Below, piece after piece: positions 8,296 through 20,717 of a stretch of DNA of 64,000 nucleotides. This stretch comes from Methylobacterium dankookense (GTDB lineage Bacteria; Pseudomonadota; Alphaproteobacteria; Rhizobiales; Beijerinckiaceae): contig NZ_CABFVH010000004.1 in NCBI RefSeq assembly GCF_902141855.1, forward strand, positions 178,659 to 242,658. The letters run 5' to 3'. The translations under genes were made by a program, and so were the position numbers. Each line of letters opens with the position of its first letter. Within the stretch, counting starts at the first letter, position 1. The notes under the pieces were generated by a model. That model made no database searches. It was not told where the DNA came from and saw only the letters and a list, made by a program, of their open reading frames with translations.

Positions 8296-9627
8296 TCAGT
8301 GCAGCTTGATCCGCGGCTCGGTGCGGCGGGTCAGCGCCCGGGCCAGGGCGTCGAGCGCCGTCTTGACCGTGCCGTGCAGCGCCTGCTGGTGCATCTTGTA
8401 GAGCGAGCGGTACATCAGCCGCGCGAACAGCCCGGCGATGAACATGTTCTTGCCCTGGATGAAGCCCATCAGGCTGCCCACCGTCGAGTATTCGCCCAGC
8501 GACACGAGCGAGCCGAAGTCGCGGTACTTGAACGGGATCAGCGGCCGCCCGTCGATCTTCGCCGGAATCTGTTTGACGAGGTAGCTCGCCTGCTGGTGCG
8601 CGGCCTGGGCGCGGGGCGGCACCGGCGTGTCCGAGCCCGCCTCCACCAGATAGGCGCAGTCGCCGACCGCGAAGATGTCGGGGTCGCGTGTCGTCTGGAG
8701 CGTCGGCGTCACCACCAGCTGGTTGGTGCGCGTGGTCTCCAGGCCCCCGATATCCTTGAGGAAGGGCGGCGCCTTCACGCCCGCCGCCCAGACCACCAGC
8801 TCCGATGGGATGAAGGCGCCGTCGGCGAGCGCCACGCCGTCGGCGCGCACCTCGGTGACGCGGGCGCGCACCCGCACCTCGACGCCGATCTTGGTGAGAA
8901 GCGCCATCACCTCCGCCGAGAGACGGTGCGGCACCGCCGGCAGGATGCGGTCGGCGGCCTCGACCAGGGTGATCTTGAGATCCTTGTCCGGGTCGATCCG
9001 GTCGAGGCCGGTGGAGACCACGTGGCGCAGCGTCCGGTGGAGCTCGGCCGCGAGTTCGGTGCCGGTGGCGCCCGCGCCGATCACCGTGACGTGGAGCTGG
9101 CCCGGCCGCACCGGCCCGGTCTGGGTGTGGGCGCGCAGCATCGCGTTGACGAGGCGCTGGTGGAAGCGCACCGCCTGGGCCTGCGTGTCGAGGGCGATGG
9201 CGTGCTCGGCGACGCCCGGCGTGCCGAAATCGTTGGTGGTGGAGCCCACCGCCATCACCAGCGTGTCGTAGGGGACGGAGCGCTCGGGCGTGACCTCGCG
9301 CCCCTCGGCATCGTGGCTCGCCGCGAGCTGGACGGTGCGCGCCGCCCGGTCGAGCCCGATCATCTCGCCGATGCGGTAGCGGAAATGATGCTCGTGGGCG
9401 TGGTGCAGGTAGTCGACCGCGTGGTGGCCGATATCGAGGCTGCCGGCCGCCACCTCGTGCAGCAGCGGCTTCCAGATATGGGTGCGGGCGCGGTCGACGA
9501 GGGTGACGTGGGCCCGGCCCTTGCGCCCGAGGGCGTCCCCGAGCTGCGTCGCGAGTTGCAGCCCGGCTGCGCCACCCCCGACCACGACGATGCGATGCTG
9601 GCCGGCTTGGCTCTCGGCAGGTACCAT
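8296..9627 (-). CDS. ndh: Type II NADH dehydrogenase
   Basis: A 443-residue single-subunit, non-proton-pumping NADH:quinone oxidoreductase that sits on the inner face of the membrane. An N-terminal FAD Rossmann motif (IVVVGGGAAGLQLA, about residues 13-26) and a second dinucleotide motif for NADH (VTVIGAGATGTELAAEL, about 170-186) flank the KPLLHEVAAGSLD region typical of Ndh. The C-terminal amphipathic stretch (SLMGFIQGKNMFIAGLFARL) fits the membrane anchor of the family. It is transcribed alone and is followed by a dispersed repeat. Confidence 0.92.
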   Translation of the reverse strand: MVPAESQAGQHRIVVVGGGAAGLQLATQLGDALGRKGRAHVTLVDRARTHIWKPLLHEVAAGSLDIGHHAVDYLHHAHEHHFRYRIGEMIGLDRAARTVQLAASHDAEGREVTPERSVPYDTLVMAVGSTTNDFGTPGVAEHAIALDTQAQAVRFHQRLVNAMLRAHTQTGPVRPGQLHVTVIGAGATGTELAAELHRTLRHVVSTGLDRIDPDKDLKITLVEAADRILPAVPHRLSAEVMALLTKIGVEVRVRARVTEVRADGVALADGAFIPSELVVWAAGVKAPPFLKDIGGLETTRTNQLVVTPTLQTTRDPDIFAVGDCAYLVEAGSDTPVPPRAQAAHQQASYLVKQIPAKIDGRPLIPFKYRDFGSLVSLGEYSTVGSLMGFIQGKNMFIAGLFARLMYRSLYKMHQQALHGTVKTALDALARALTRRTEPRIKLH

Positions 9628-9726
9628 CGATGCTCCCCTCGGACTTGGGATCCGTCCGTCCCCGCGGCTCGGGCGGCCCCTCGCCTCCTTACAGAATGCC
9701 GGCGCGATTGCCAGATCCGCCCGGCC

Positions 9727-10374
9727 TCACGCGGCCGGCGCGCCGGGCTGGCGCAGCGGATGGGCCGACTGCACCTCCGGCAAGGCGAGGATCGCGTCCG
9801 CGATCCGGGCCACGGTCGGGTAGGGCTCGGTCGGCACCGCGAAGATCTTGGTGCCGACCCAGAGGCTGACGAGGCAGAGATCGGCGTGGCTGATCGCGTC
9901 GCCCTGGCAGAACCGGCCGGTGCCGGGCTCGTCCGCGAGGCGCTTCTCCAGGGTCTTGAGGCCGGTCTCGAAGCTGTGGCGCACGAACTCCATCATGCGC
10001 TCCTTCGGCAGGCCGTAGGCCTCCATCAGGTAGGTGCGCACCCGCGGCACGTAGAGCGGGTGGGTGTCGCAGGCCACCACCTGGGCCAGCGAGCGGGCGC
10101 GAGCCCGCGCACGGGGATCCTCCGGCAGCAGCCGCACGCCGCCCTTGGTCTCCTCCAGATAGTCGAGGATGGCGAGCGACTGGGTGAGCGGCGGCCCGTC
10201 GCCGTCGAACAGCGCCGGGACCGCCCCTTGCGGGTTGATCGCCCGGAACTCCGGCTTGTGCTGGTCGCCCGCATCGAGGTCGATGAAGGTCTCCTCGTAG
10301 GCGATGCCCTTCAGCTTCAGGGCGATCCGCACCCGGAAGGCGGCGGCCGAGCGCCAGTTGCCGTACATCTTCAT
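9727..10374 (-). CDS. maiA: Zeta-class glutathione S-transferase (maleylacetoacetate isomerase-like)
   Basis: 215 residues with an N-terminal thioredoxin-like GST domain (MKMYGNWRSAAAFRVRIALK) and a C-terminal all-helical domain (ISHADLCLVSLWVG). The arrangement NPQGAVPALFDGDGPPLTQSLAI is typical of the zeta class. Maleylacetoacetate isomerase converts maleylacetoacetate to fumarylacetoacetate in tyrosine breakdown. The catalytic SSC-type motif reads SAAA here, keeping only the first serine, a pattern close to other proteobacterial members. No homogentisate-pathway gene is adjacent, so the specific substrate remains an inference. Confidence 0.8.
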   Translation of the reverse strand: MKMYGNWRSAAAFRVRIALKLKGIAYEETFIDLDAGDQHKPEFRAINPQGAVPALFDGDGPPLTQSLAILDYLEETKGGVRLLPEDPRARARARSLAQVVACDTHPLYVPRVRTYLMEAYGLPKERMMEFVRHSFETGLKTLEKRLADEPGTGRFCQGDAISHADLCLVSLWVGTKIFAVPTEPYPTVARIADAILALPEVQSAHPLRQPGAPAA

Positions 10375-10578
10375 GGAGGAATCCAGTCTCCCAAATCCTG
10401 GCCCGGAGGACAGCGCACATCGCGCGGGACCGCAAGGGCCGGCACGCCCGCGGCGCATCACATCCTGCGGGCTTCGTCCGCCGCCGCTCCTGCGTTGCCC
10501 CGGGGGCCGGTTCCTGCGAGACACCGGGGGAGCGGGGAGATGCGCGCGGGGCTCGGCGCGCTTCCGGGAGCGCAGCGC

Positions 10579-11589
10579 ATGCAGATCGCCACACCCTACC
10601 TGATGTTCCTCGGCGACGTGCCGGACAGGCTCGCCGCCAAGACCGCCTACGGCATCGTCGATTGGCGCCCCGAATGGTGCGTCGGCCAGCTGCGCCTGCC
10701 CGGCTGCCAGGCCGATCTCGGCATTCCGGACCTGACGCTCGACGAGGCCGTCGCCAAGGGCTGCAAGACGATGGTGATCGGCGTCGCCAATGCCGGCGGC
10801 GTGCTCCCCGAGCACTGGGTCTCCGAGGTCGTCGCGGCGCTCGATGCCGGGCTCGACGTGGCGAGCGGGCTGCATGCCCGGCTCGGCGCCGTTCCGGCGA
10901 TCGCCGAGGCCGCGGAGCGCAACGGGCGCCAGCTCCACGACGTGCGCCACACCGACGAGACCTTCGCCACCGGCAAGGGCACCAAGCGGCCCGGCCTGCG
11001 GCTCCTCACCGTCGGCACCGACTGCTCGGTGGGGAAGAAGTACACGGTGCTGGCGTTGGAGAAGGGCATGCGCGCGCGCGGCCTCGACGCCGATTTCCGC
11101 GCCACCGGCCAGACCGGGGTGTTCATCTCCGGCCGGGGCGCGGCCATCGACGCCGTGGTGGCCGACTTCATCTCCGGCGCCGTCGAGTGGATCGCGCCGG
11201 CCGCCGACCCGAGGCACTGGGACCTGATCGAGGGCCAGGGCTCGCTCTACCACCCGTCCTTCGCGGGCGTGAGCCTCGGCCTCCTGCACGGCGCGCAGGC
11301 CGACGCCTTCGTGGTCTGCCACGAGCCGACCCGCACGACGATGCGCGGCGTCGGGCACAAGCTGCCGACCATTCAGGAGGTCATCGACCTCACGGTGCAG
11401 CTCGGCCGCCTCACGAATCCGGACATCCGCCCGGTCGGCATCGCCGTGAACACGCAGGCCCTCGGGGAGGCGGAGGCCCGCAAGCTCCTCGACGACCTCG
11501 CCGCCGAGCACGGCCTGCCGGCGACCGATCCGGTGCGCTTCGGTGTCGAGGGGCTGGTCGACCGGATCGTCACCGAGTTCCCAGGCTGA
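10579..11589 (+). CDS. dgcN: DUF1611 protein, DgcN-type D-glutamate N-acetyltransferase
   Basis: 336 residues of the DUF1611 family. DgcN is reported to acetylate D-glutamate as the first step of a D-glutamate catabolic route. The N-terminal YLMFLGDVPDRLAAKTAYG and a P-loop-like GTDCSVGKKYT (near residue 150) followed by RATGQTGVFISG are family hallmarks, with VCHEPTRTTMRG near residue 250. A GGGAG ribosome site precedes the ATG at 10579. An upstream in-frame ATG at 10540 also has a ribosome site, but the family usually begins at MQI. It is 10 bases upstream of dgcA, its usual partner. Confidence 0.85.
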   Translation: MQIATPYLMFLGDVPDRLAAKTAYGIVDWRPEWCVGQLRLPGCQADLGIPDLTLDEAVAKGCKTMVIGVANAGGVLPEHWVSEVVAALDAGLDVASGLHARLGAVPAIAEAAERNGRQLHDVRHTDETFATGKGTKRPGLRLLTVGTDCSVGKKYTVLALEKGMRARGLDADFRATGQTGVFISGRGAAIDAVVADFISGAVEWIAPAADPRHWDLIEGQGSLYHPSFAGVSLGLLHGAQADAFVVCHEPTRTTMRGVGHKLPTIQEVIDLTVQLGRLTNPDIRPVGIAVNTQALGEAEARKLLDDLAAEHGLPATDPVRFGVEGLVDRIVTEFPG

Positions 11590-11599
11590 GGGGGACGCC

Positions 11600-12589
11600 A
11601 TGACCCGCCGCCTCACCGTCGCCGTCGAGCGCTTCCCGATCGCGGGGGCCTTCACCATCTCCCGCGGCAGCCGCACCGAGGCCGCCGTGGTCGTCGCGCG
11701 GGTCGTGGACGAGACGCTGCATGCGGCCGGCCAGGGCGAGTGCGTCCCCTACGCTCGCTACGGCGAGAGCGTGGAGAGCGTGGCCGCCCTCATCGAGGCG
11801 CAAGGAGAGGCGGTGGCCGCGGGGCTGACCCGGACCGAGCTGATCGCCCGCCTGCCCGCGGGCGCGGCCCGCAACGCCCTCGACTGCGCGCTTCTCGACC
11901 TGGAGGCCAAGACGATCGGCCGGCCGGCCTGGGAGATCCTGGGCCTGTCGCCGCCGCAGGCTGCCATCACCGCCTATACGCTGAGCCTCGGCACGCCCGA
12001 GAGCATGGAGGCCGCCGCCCGCGCGGCCTCCGCCCGCCCGCTCCTCAAGGTGAAGCTCGGCGGCGCGGGCGACCCCGAGCGCATCGCCGCCGTGCGCCGC
12101 GGCGCGCCCGAATCCCGCCTGATCGTCGATGCCAACGAGGCCTGGAGTCCCGAGACCCTCGCCGCCAACCTCGCGGCCTGCGCGGCGGCCGGCGTCGGCC
12201 TGATCGAGCAGCCGCTGCGCGCGGGCGAGGACGCCCTGCTCGCGGAGATCGAGCGCAGCATCCCGATCTGCGCCGACGAGAGCCTGCACGACCGGGCCGG
12301 CCTCGACGCGCTCAGCGGTCGCTACGACGCGATCAACATCAAGCTCGACAAGACCGGCGGCCTCACCGAGGCGGTGATGCTCGCCCACGAGGCGCGGGCG
12401 CGCGGCCTCTCGCTGATGATCGGCTGCATGGTCGGCACCTCGCTCGCCATGGCGCCGGCCATGCTGCTCGCCCACCACGCCGACTATATCGACCTCGACG
12501 GCCCGCTCCTGCTCGCCCGCGACCGCGAGCCGGCCCTGCATTTCGAGGGCAGCACGATCCATCCGCCCGAGCCGGCCCTGTGGGGTTAA
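11600..12589 (+). CDS. dgcA: Enolase-superfamily N-acetyl-D-glutamate racemase (dipeptide epimerase-like)
   Basis: 329 residues of the mandelate racemase/enolase superfamily. The catalytic lysine pair (LLKVKLG and later INIKLDKTGG) and the three metal ligands are visible in order: Asp in LIVDANEAW, Glu in GLIEQPL, Asp in ICADESL. Members are called L-Ala-D/L-Glu epimerase; paired with DgcN the enzyme is assigned as N-acetyl-D-glutamate racemase, giving N-acetyl-L-glutamate for arginine or glutamate metabolism. The pairing and 10-base spacing favour that reading. The ATG at 11600 follows a GGGGGA ribosome site. Confidence 0.87.
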   Translation: MTRRLTVAVERFPIAGAFTISRGSRTEAAVVVARVVDETLHAAGQGECVPYARYGESVESVAALIEAQGEAVAAGLTRTELIARLPAGAARNALDCALLDLEAKTIGRPAWEILGLSPPQAAITAYTLSLGTPESMEAAARAASARPLLKVKLGGAGDPERIAAVRRGAPESRLIVDANEAWSPETLAANLAACAAAGVGLIEQPLRAGEDALLAEIERSIPICADESLHDRAGLDALSGRYDAINIKLDKTGGLTEAVMLAHEARARGLSLMIGCMVGTSLAMAPAMLLAHHADYIDLDGPLLLARDREPALHFEGSTIHPPEPALWG

Positions 12590-12611
12590 GAAGCCGCCGA
12601 TTGATCCTCCG

Positions 12612-12640
12612 GGACCTGTATGACATCGTCATACAGGTCC
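12612..12640. promoter_or_regulatory. Perfect inverted repeat upstream of parD, probable ParD operator
   Basis: Arms of 13 bases (GGACCTGTATGAC and its exact complement) flank a 3-base centre (ATC). It lies 85 bases upstream of the parD start in the gap after dgcA. Ribbon-helix-helix antitoxins bind such symmetric sites to repress their own operon. A terminator hairpin for dgcA is the alternative, but the arms carry no T run and the centre is too short for a comfortable RNA loop. Confidence 0.65.
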
Positions 12641-12724
12641 GATGCGATTTCGTCGTGATCGGGGCGGAGGGATCGGATCAGCCCAGCCCGCGCGGCGCTG
12701 ATCTGGATGAGGAGGCCGGCTTCG

Positions 12725-12997
12725 ATGCGGACGAGCAAGCCCGTGAGCGTGACGCTCGGCGAGATGCAGGAGCGGGTCGATGCCCGGGTGCGGTCGGGCG
12801 CCTACGCCTCGGTCAGCGAGGTCGTGCGCGCGGGCCTGCGCGCCCTCGACCGGGAAGAGGCTGCCCTCGACCTCGTGCTCCGGCAGAAGGTGCAGGAAGC
12901 CCTCGACGATCCCCGGCCGCTCCTCTCCGTGGATGACGTCTTCGACGACCTGAGCCGGCATCGCGCCGCGCGGAAGGCCGCTGCGCGTGGCGCATAG
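12725..12997 (+). CDS. parD: ParD-family antitoxin (ribbon-helix-helix)
   Basis: A 90-residue type II antitoxin. The N-terminal strand and two helices (PVSVTLGEMQERVDARVRSG then YASVSEVVRAGLRALDREE) are the ribbon-helix-helix DNA-binding fold of ParD. The tail is the toxin-binding part. The ATG at 12725 has a clear GAGGAGG ribosome site 8 bases upstream, whereas the earlier in-frame ATG at 12707 would overlap that site. Its stop overlaps the start of the toxin gene by 11 bases. Autoregulation through the palindrome at 12612-12640 is likely. Confidence 0.88.
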   Translation: MRTSKPVSVTLGEMQERVDARVRSGAYASVSEVVRAGLRALDREEAALDLVLRQKVQEALDDPRPLLSVDDVFDDLSRHRAARKAAARGA

Positions 12998-13292
12998 GGT
13001 CCGGCTGCACCCGGTCGCCCGCGCCGACCTGTTCGGCCTCTACGACTACATCGCGGCGCATTCCGGCTTCGAGCGGGCCGACGGCTACCTCGCCCGCATC
13101 GAGCGGTCGATCCGAGGGCTGGCGGATTTTCCCGAACGCGGCAGCCCGCGCGAAGACATCGCCCCGGGCCTGCGCACGACGGCGATGGAGCGGAGGGTCC
13201 TGGTCGCGTACCGGATCGAGGCGGAGGACGTGGTCGTCCTGCGCGTCCTCTACGCCGGACGGGATTTCGGCAGCGAGGACGTGCCGGGCTGA
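12987..13292 (+). CDS. parE: ParE/RelE-family toxin
   Basis: A 101-residue toxin of the RelE/ParE superfamily. HPVARADLFGLYDYIAAHSG, a helix with YLARIERSIRGLADFPERGSPR and the C-terminal strands MERRVLVAYRIEAEDVVVLRVLYAGRDF fit the family. ParE toxins typically poison DNA gyrase, but the target here is inferred. It starts with GTG at 12987 inside the end of parD, which enforces antitoxin-first translation. It converges on the DUF1491 gene with only 13 bases between the stops. Confidence 0.88.
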   Translation: MAHRVRLHPVARADLFGLYDYIAAHSGFERADGYLARIERSIRGLADFPERGSPREDIAPGLRTTAMERRVLVAYRIEAEDVVVLRVLYAGRDFGSEDVPG

Positions 13293-13305
13293 CCGCCGCT
13301 GCCCG

Positions 13306-13647
13306 CTACTCCGCCAGATCCAAGAAATGCCGGCCCGCGCGGTCGTCGATCTCGATGATCCAGAGGTCCGAATCGAAGCGGATCTCCTTGGCGAGGCGCT
13401 CCTCCACGTCGAGCGGGGTGGCGGCCTGCAACATGGGGCTGAAGCGGCGCTCGCCGGAATCCTCCGCCTCGAACAGGGATTGCGGGGCCGGCCCGTAGAG
13501 GTCGGCGCTGCCGTCGAGGCGGTCCACCTTCACGAAGATCGCGCCGGCCTCGGCCGCGCCGCGGCGGCGCAGCACCGCCGGGATGTTCGCGTCGTTCAGG
13601 CGGCGCAGATGGGCCGAGACGAGGAAATCGGAGCGCAGGCGCGGCAT
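13306..13647 (-). CDS. DUF1491 family protein
   Basis: A 113-residue alphaproteobacterial protein of unknown function. The family pattern is visible: RLRSDFLVSAHLRRLNDANI near the N terminus, then an acidic region and a C-terminal LWIIEIDDRAGRHFLDLAE. Start chosen at 13647-13645, preceded by a GGAGA ribosome site, rather than an upstream in-frame ATG. It is the last gene of a minus-strand run that begins with the sensor kinase at 16330 and continues through the peptidoglycan-binding protein, 92 bases upstream. Confidence 0.8.
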   Translation of the reverse strand: MPRLRSDFLVSAHLRRLNDANIPAVLRRRGAAEAGAIFVKVDRLDGSADLYGPAPQSLFEAEDSGERRFSPMLQAATPLDVEERLAKEIRFDSDLWIIEIDDRAGRHFLDLAE

Positions 13648-13739
13648 CGGTGTCTCCGGGGGAGCTTTCCGCGGGCCCATGCGCGCATCCGCGGGCCGAG
13701 GCAAGGCTCGGCGCGCGGGGATCGCTCGGGCCCGCGCGC

Positions 13740-14399
13740 TCAGCCGGCGCGGGCGGCGAGCTCCTTCAGGGTCCGGCCCGCGGCCTCACCCTTCACGGGC
13801 AGCTTGCGGTCGCGCTCGAACTTCTCGATCGCGGCGCGGGTGCCCGGGCCGATCAGCCCGTCGGCCTTGAGCGGACCGTAGCCGAGCTTGTTCAGGGCGC
13901 GCTGCGCCTGCAGCACGGACTTGTCCGCCTTCTCGGCCTTGTCGCCCTTCTCGGGCCTGTCCGCCTTCGGCGTCACCGAGGCGGTGGTCTCCTCCTGGCG
14001 GATCAGCGCGGCGATCGGGTCGCGGGCGGGCTTGGCGGCGGGCTCGGGCGCGCGCGGGGCGGCGCGGGCCTCCTCCACCGGCATGGCCGGAGGGAGCGCC
14101 TTCGCCTCGCGCGGCGCATCCTGGCGGATCGCGACCTTCGGCAGGATCGGCGCCGGGTGGCGGCCGGTCTGCGAGCCGAGGGCGTTCAGGCAGACCATCG
14201 CCACCGCGCCGAGTGCGGCCACAGCCCCGAGCACGGTCGCGGGGCGGGCGCGGCCGTAGCGGACGAGGCCGATGCCCAGGCCGCGCCAGTCCACGGCCGG
14301 GACGGCGGCGGCCCGGCGCGGGGCGGCGCTCCGGCGCTGGGCGGCCTTGCGGGCGCGGCGGTCGTCGCCCGCCACAGAGATCTCGCGATAATCGGCCAT
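13740..14399 (-). CDS. Membrane-anchored peptidoglycan-binding domain protein
   Basis: 219 residues. A basic N-terminal tail (about 1-50) is followed by one transmembrane helix (ATVLGAVAALGAVAMVCLNA, about 54-73), an Ala/Pro- and Lys/Glu-rich periplasmic linker, and a C-terminal PG_binding_1 domain (ALNKLGYGPLKADGLIGPGT, then RAAIEKFERDRKLP). It probably tethers the inner membrane to the cell wall. It starts 11 bases after the stop of the sensor kinase gene, so the two are very likely co-transcribed, suggesting a link between kinase signalling and the envelope. No enzymatic domain is visible. Confidence 0.85.
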   Translation of the reverse strand: MADYREISVAGDDRRARKAAQRRSAAPRRAAAVPAVDWRGLGIGLVRYGRARPATVLGAVAALGAVAMVCLNALGSQTGRHPAPILPKVAIRQDAPREAKALPPAMPVEEARAAPRAPEPAAKPARDPIAALIRQEETTASVTPKADRPEKGDKAEKADKSVLQAQRALNKLGYGPLKADGLIGPGTRAAIEKFERDRKLPVKGEAAGRTLKELAARAG

Positions 14400-14410
14400 C
14401 CTCGATCCCC

Positions 14411-16330
<1,920 letters not shown>

Positions 16331-16584
16331 CGCAGCGCTGGGCCCGATAGAGGCCGTCGCGTCCCCCGCTCGACTTCGGAAGACGGGTCGAACCTCGCAA
16401 GCCCGGCTTAAACGAGTGTTGCGGTGCAGGGTTGATCGGTCCTGATGCTTTCCGCGAGGTAACCGGGCGGGCCGGCACTGCGCCGTTCCGGATTCACCAT
16501 TCCGGAAGGTTTCCCGGGCGCGTTGACGGAGGCTTCAGGGCCGGCGCAGGAGGCTCGCGCGCGAAAGAAGGCGGAGCGCCTCCC

Positions 16585-16947
16585 ATGGCCCTATCGTTCC
16601 TGCTGCGCGCGAGCCTCGTCATCGGCGCGCTCTCCTACCTCGCCCTGGAGCGCGGCAGGGCGGACCCGCGCGCCGCCGCCGAGGCGGCCGCGGGCGCGGT
16701 GTCCCATGCCGTCACCGGTGCCGTCACGGGCGCCATCTCCGGGGCCGCGGGCGCGGCGCTGGCGCAGTCGGTCGCCGCGCTGCCGCCCGAGACCAGCGCG
16801 CGCGTCGCCCGCGAGGCCCTGGCGGGCCTCGTGCGCCGCGCCGGCCAGACGGTGCCGGAGGTGCAGGATCCGCCCTCGTCGCGCGACACCCTGCTCGCCG
16901 CCGACCGGGCGCCGCCCTGGCGCGGGGCGGACGCGCCGCCGCGCTGA
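16585..16947 (+). CDS. Small membrane-associated protein with alanine/glycine-rich segment
   Basis: 120 residues of unknown function. An N-terminal hydrophobic helix (LSFLLRASLVIGALSYLAL) may be a signal anchor. It is followed by an alanine-rich stretch and a glycine-zipper-like segment (AVTGAVTGAISGAAGAALAQ, about 46-65) that could pack in the membrane. The C-terminal part is polar and proline-rich. It is divergent from the sensor kinase and precedes the papain-like protein on the same strand by about 65 bases. Confidence 0.7.
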   Translation: MALSFLLRASLVIGALSYLALERGRADPRAAAEAAAGAVSHAVTGAVTGAISGAAGAALAQSVAALPPETSARVAREALAGLVRRAGQTVPEVQDPPSSRDTLLAADRAPPWRGADAPPR

Positions 16948-17012
16948 CGCAGCCGCGCCGCAGCCGCGCCAGCCCGAGCGGTGCTATAGGCTGGGCCCGA
17001 GCCGATCCCGCC

Positions 17013-18185
17013 GTGCTCCGAGGACAATCCCCGTTGCCAACGACGACCCGCGCGCGCCGTCTCGGCCGATTCTTGCTGCTCGCGATCCTGCTGGGCGGCC
17101 CCGCCGCCGCGGATGGGGCCGACCCGCACCTGCTGCCCGCGGCCCCGGCCTATGCGCGCAACCGGGACTGCGCGCCGGCGCGGATCGTCATGCCGCCCGC
17201 GACCCATGCGCTGCCCGGCGGCGTCCAGATCTCGCCGCGGCCGGCCGATATCCCGGTCGGGCAGGGGGACAGCGCGATCTGCTTCGCCTACGCCACCGCC
17301 GACATGATCTCGCAGCGGGTCGGCCGCGCGGTCTCGCCCCTCGACGTGGCGACGAAGTTCTACTTCGCCGATCCCGCGCGCCTCTCCGCGCTCACGGACG
17401 CGCGCATCTCCGCGCATCTGCGGGCGCATCCCCATTACCTCGCCGACATCGCCTGGAGCCGCAACGCGGTCGATGTCGCGAAGGAGCACAATCCGGGCCT
17501 GGAGCCCTATTTCGACAAGCTGGAGGGCGGCGAGGAGGATGCCGCCGCGCTCCTCTACAACCTCGACGGCCTCTGCGACGAGCGCGACCTGCCCTCGCAC
17601 GAGGGCTACGCGCATTTCACCACGTTCTTCCTGCGCGCCCGCTACGGGGCCGTGGTGCGGGCGGCGCCCCAGTGCTTCCGCAGCACGGGTGCCACCGTGG
17701 GCAAGCTGCGCAGCCGCCGCGCCGACGCCGTCAACGATGCGTGGCTGCGCGAGGTCGCCCGCCGCTGCCGGCGCCGCCCCGCGCCGGTGCCGCTCCTGCC
17801 CGTCTCCTACCGGGTCGCCGCAACCCAACTCGAATTCATGGACCTCTTGGAGGCGGGTACGCCGCCGGCCCGGGCCCAGGTCGACCGCATGCTCGCCATG
17901 GTCGACTACGCCCTCGACCACGGCCGGGCGCCGACCATCGGCTACAGCTGGTACATCCTGGAGGAGCGCGACCCGAAGGATCCGGACCTCGCCGCCGACC
18001 ATTCGAGCGCGGTGATCGCGCGGCGCAAGGCGGGCGGGCGCTGCCAGTACCGGGTGCAGGACAATACCGGCGAGTACTGCGCCCGCCTGCGCCCCGGCAT
18101 CCGCGAGCGCTGCGACAACGGCCGGATCTGGCTCACCGAACCGGAGCTGCGGGCGACGCTCTACAGCGTGATCTATCTGCGCTGA
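17013..18185 (+). CDS. Predicted secreted papain-like cysteine peptidase
   Basis: 390 residues from a GTG at 17013; a TTG at 17034 (in frame, GAGG site upstream) is an equally good start. A signal peptide (LGRFLLLAILLGGPAAADG) is followed by a domain whose residues fit the papain fold: GQGDSAICFAYATADM gives the oxyanion Gln (about 84) six residues before the nucleophile Cys (about 90). A late DHSSAVIARR gives His (about 330), and VQDNTGEYC gives Asn (about 351). Gln-to-Cys spacing equals that of papain. Several other cysteines could form disulfides. Substrate unknown; the catalytic reading is inference from motif order. Confidence 0.72.
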   Translation: MLRGQSPLPTTTRARRLGRFLLLAILLGGPAAADGADPHLLPAAPAYARNRDCAPARIVMPPATHALPGGVQISPRPADIPVGQGDSAICFAYATADMISQRVGRAVSPLDVATKFYFADPARLSALTDARISAHLRAHPHYLADIAWSRNAVDVAKEHNPGLEPYFDKLEGGEEDAAALLYNLDGLCDERDLPSHEGYAHFTTFFLRARYGAVVRAAPQCFRSTGATVGKLRSRRADAVNDAWLREVARRCRRRPAPVPLLPVSYRVAATQLEFMDLLEAGTPPARAQVDRMLAMVDYALDHGRAPTIGYSWYILEERDPKDPDLAADHSSAVIARRKAGGRCQYRVQDNTGEYCARLRPGIRERCDNGRIWLTEPELRATLYSVIYLR

Positions 18186-18198
18186 GTTCCAGGGCGGG

Positions 18199-20547
<2,349 letters not shown>

Positions 20548-20717
20548 GAGCGAACCTCAACCGTGGGAAGATTGCCTTGCCGGGAGGCGCCCCGCGCCGC
20601 CCCGAATCTGTATGCAATATGAGCGTTCGCCACACCCCTTGTCCACGGGTTTTTCGGATTCGGCGTTGACTCTGGCGGCGTGTTGCGGAATCGCCCCGAT
20701 TCGCAATTGTCGAACGT

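Noticed and set aside
16983..16989. CTATAG-like -10 element upstream of the papain-like gene
   Set aside because: The hexamer is present but no -35 element lies at the proper distance, so it was not listed as a promoter.
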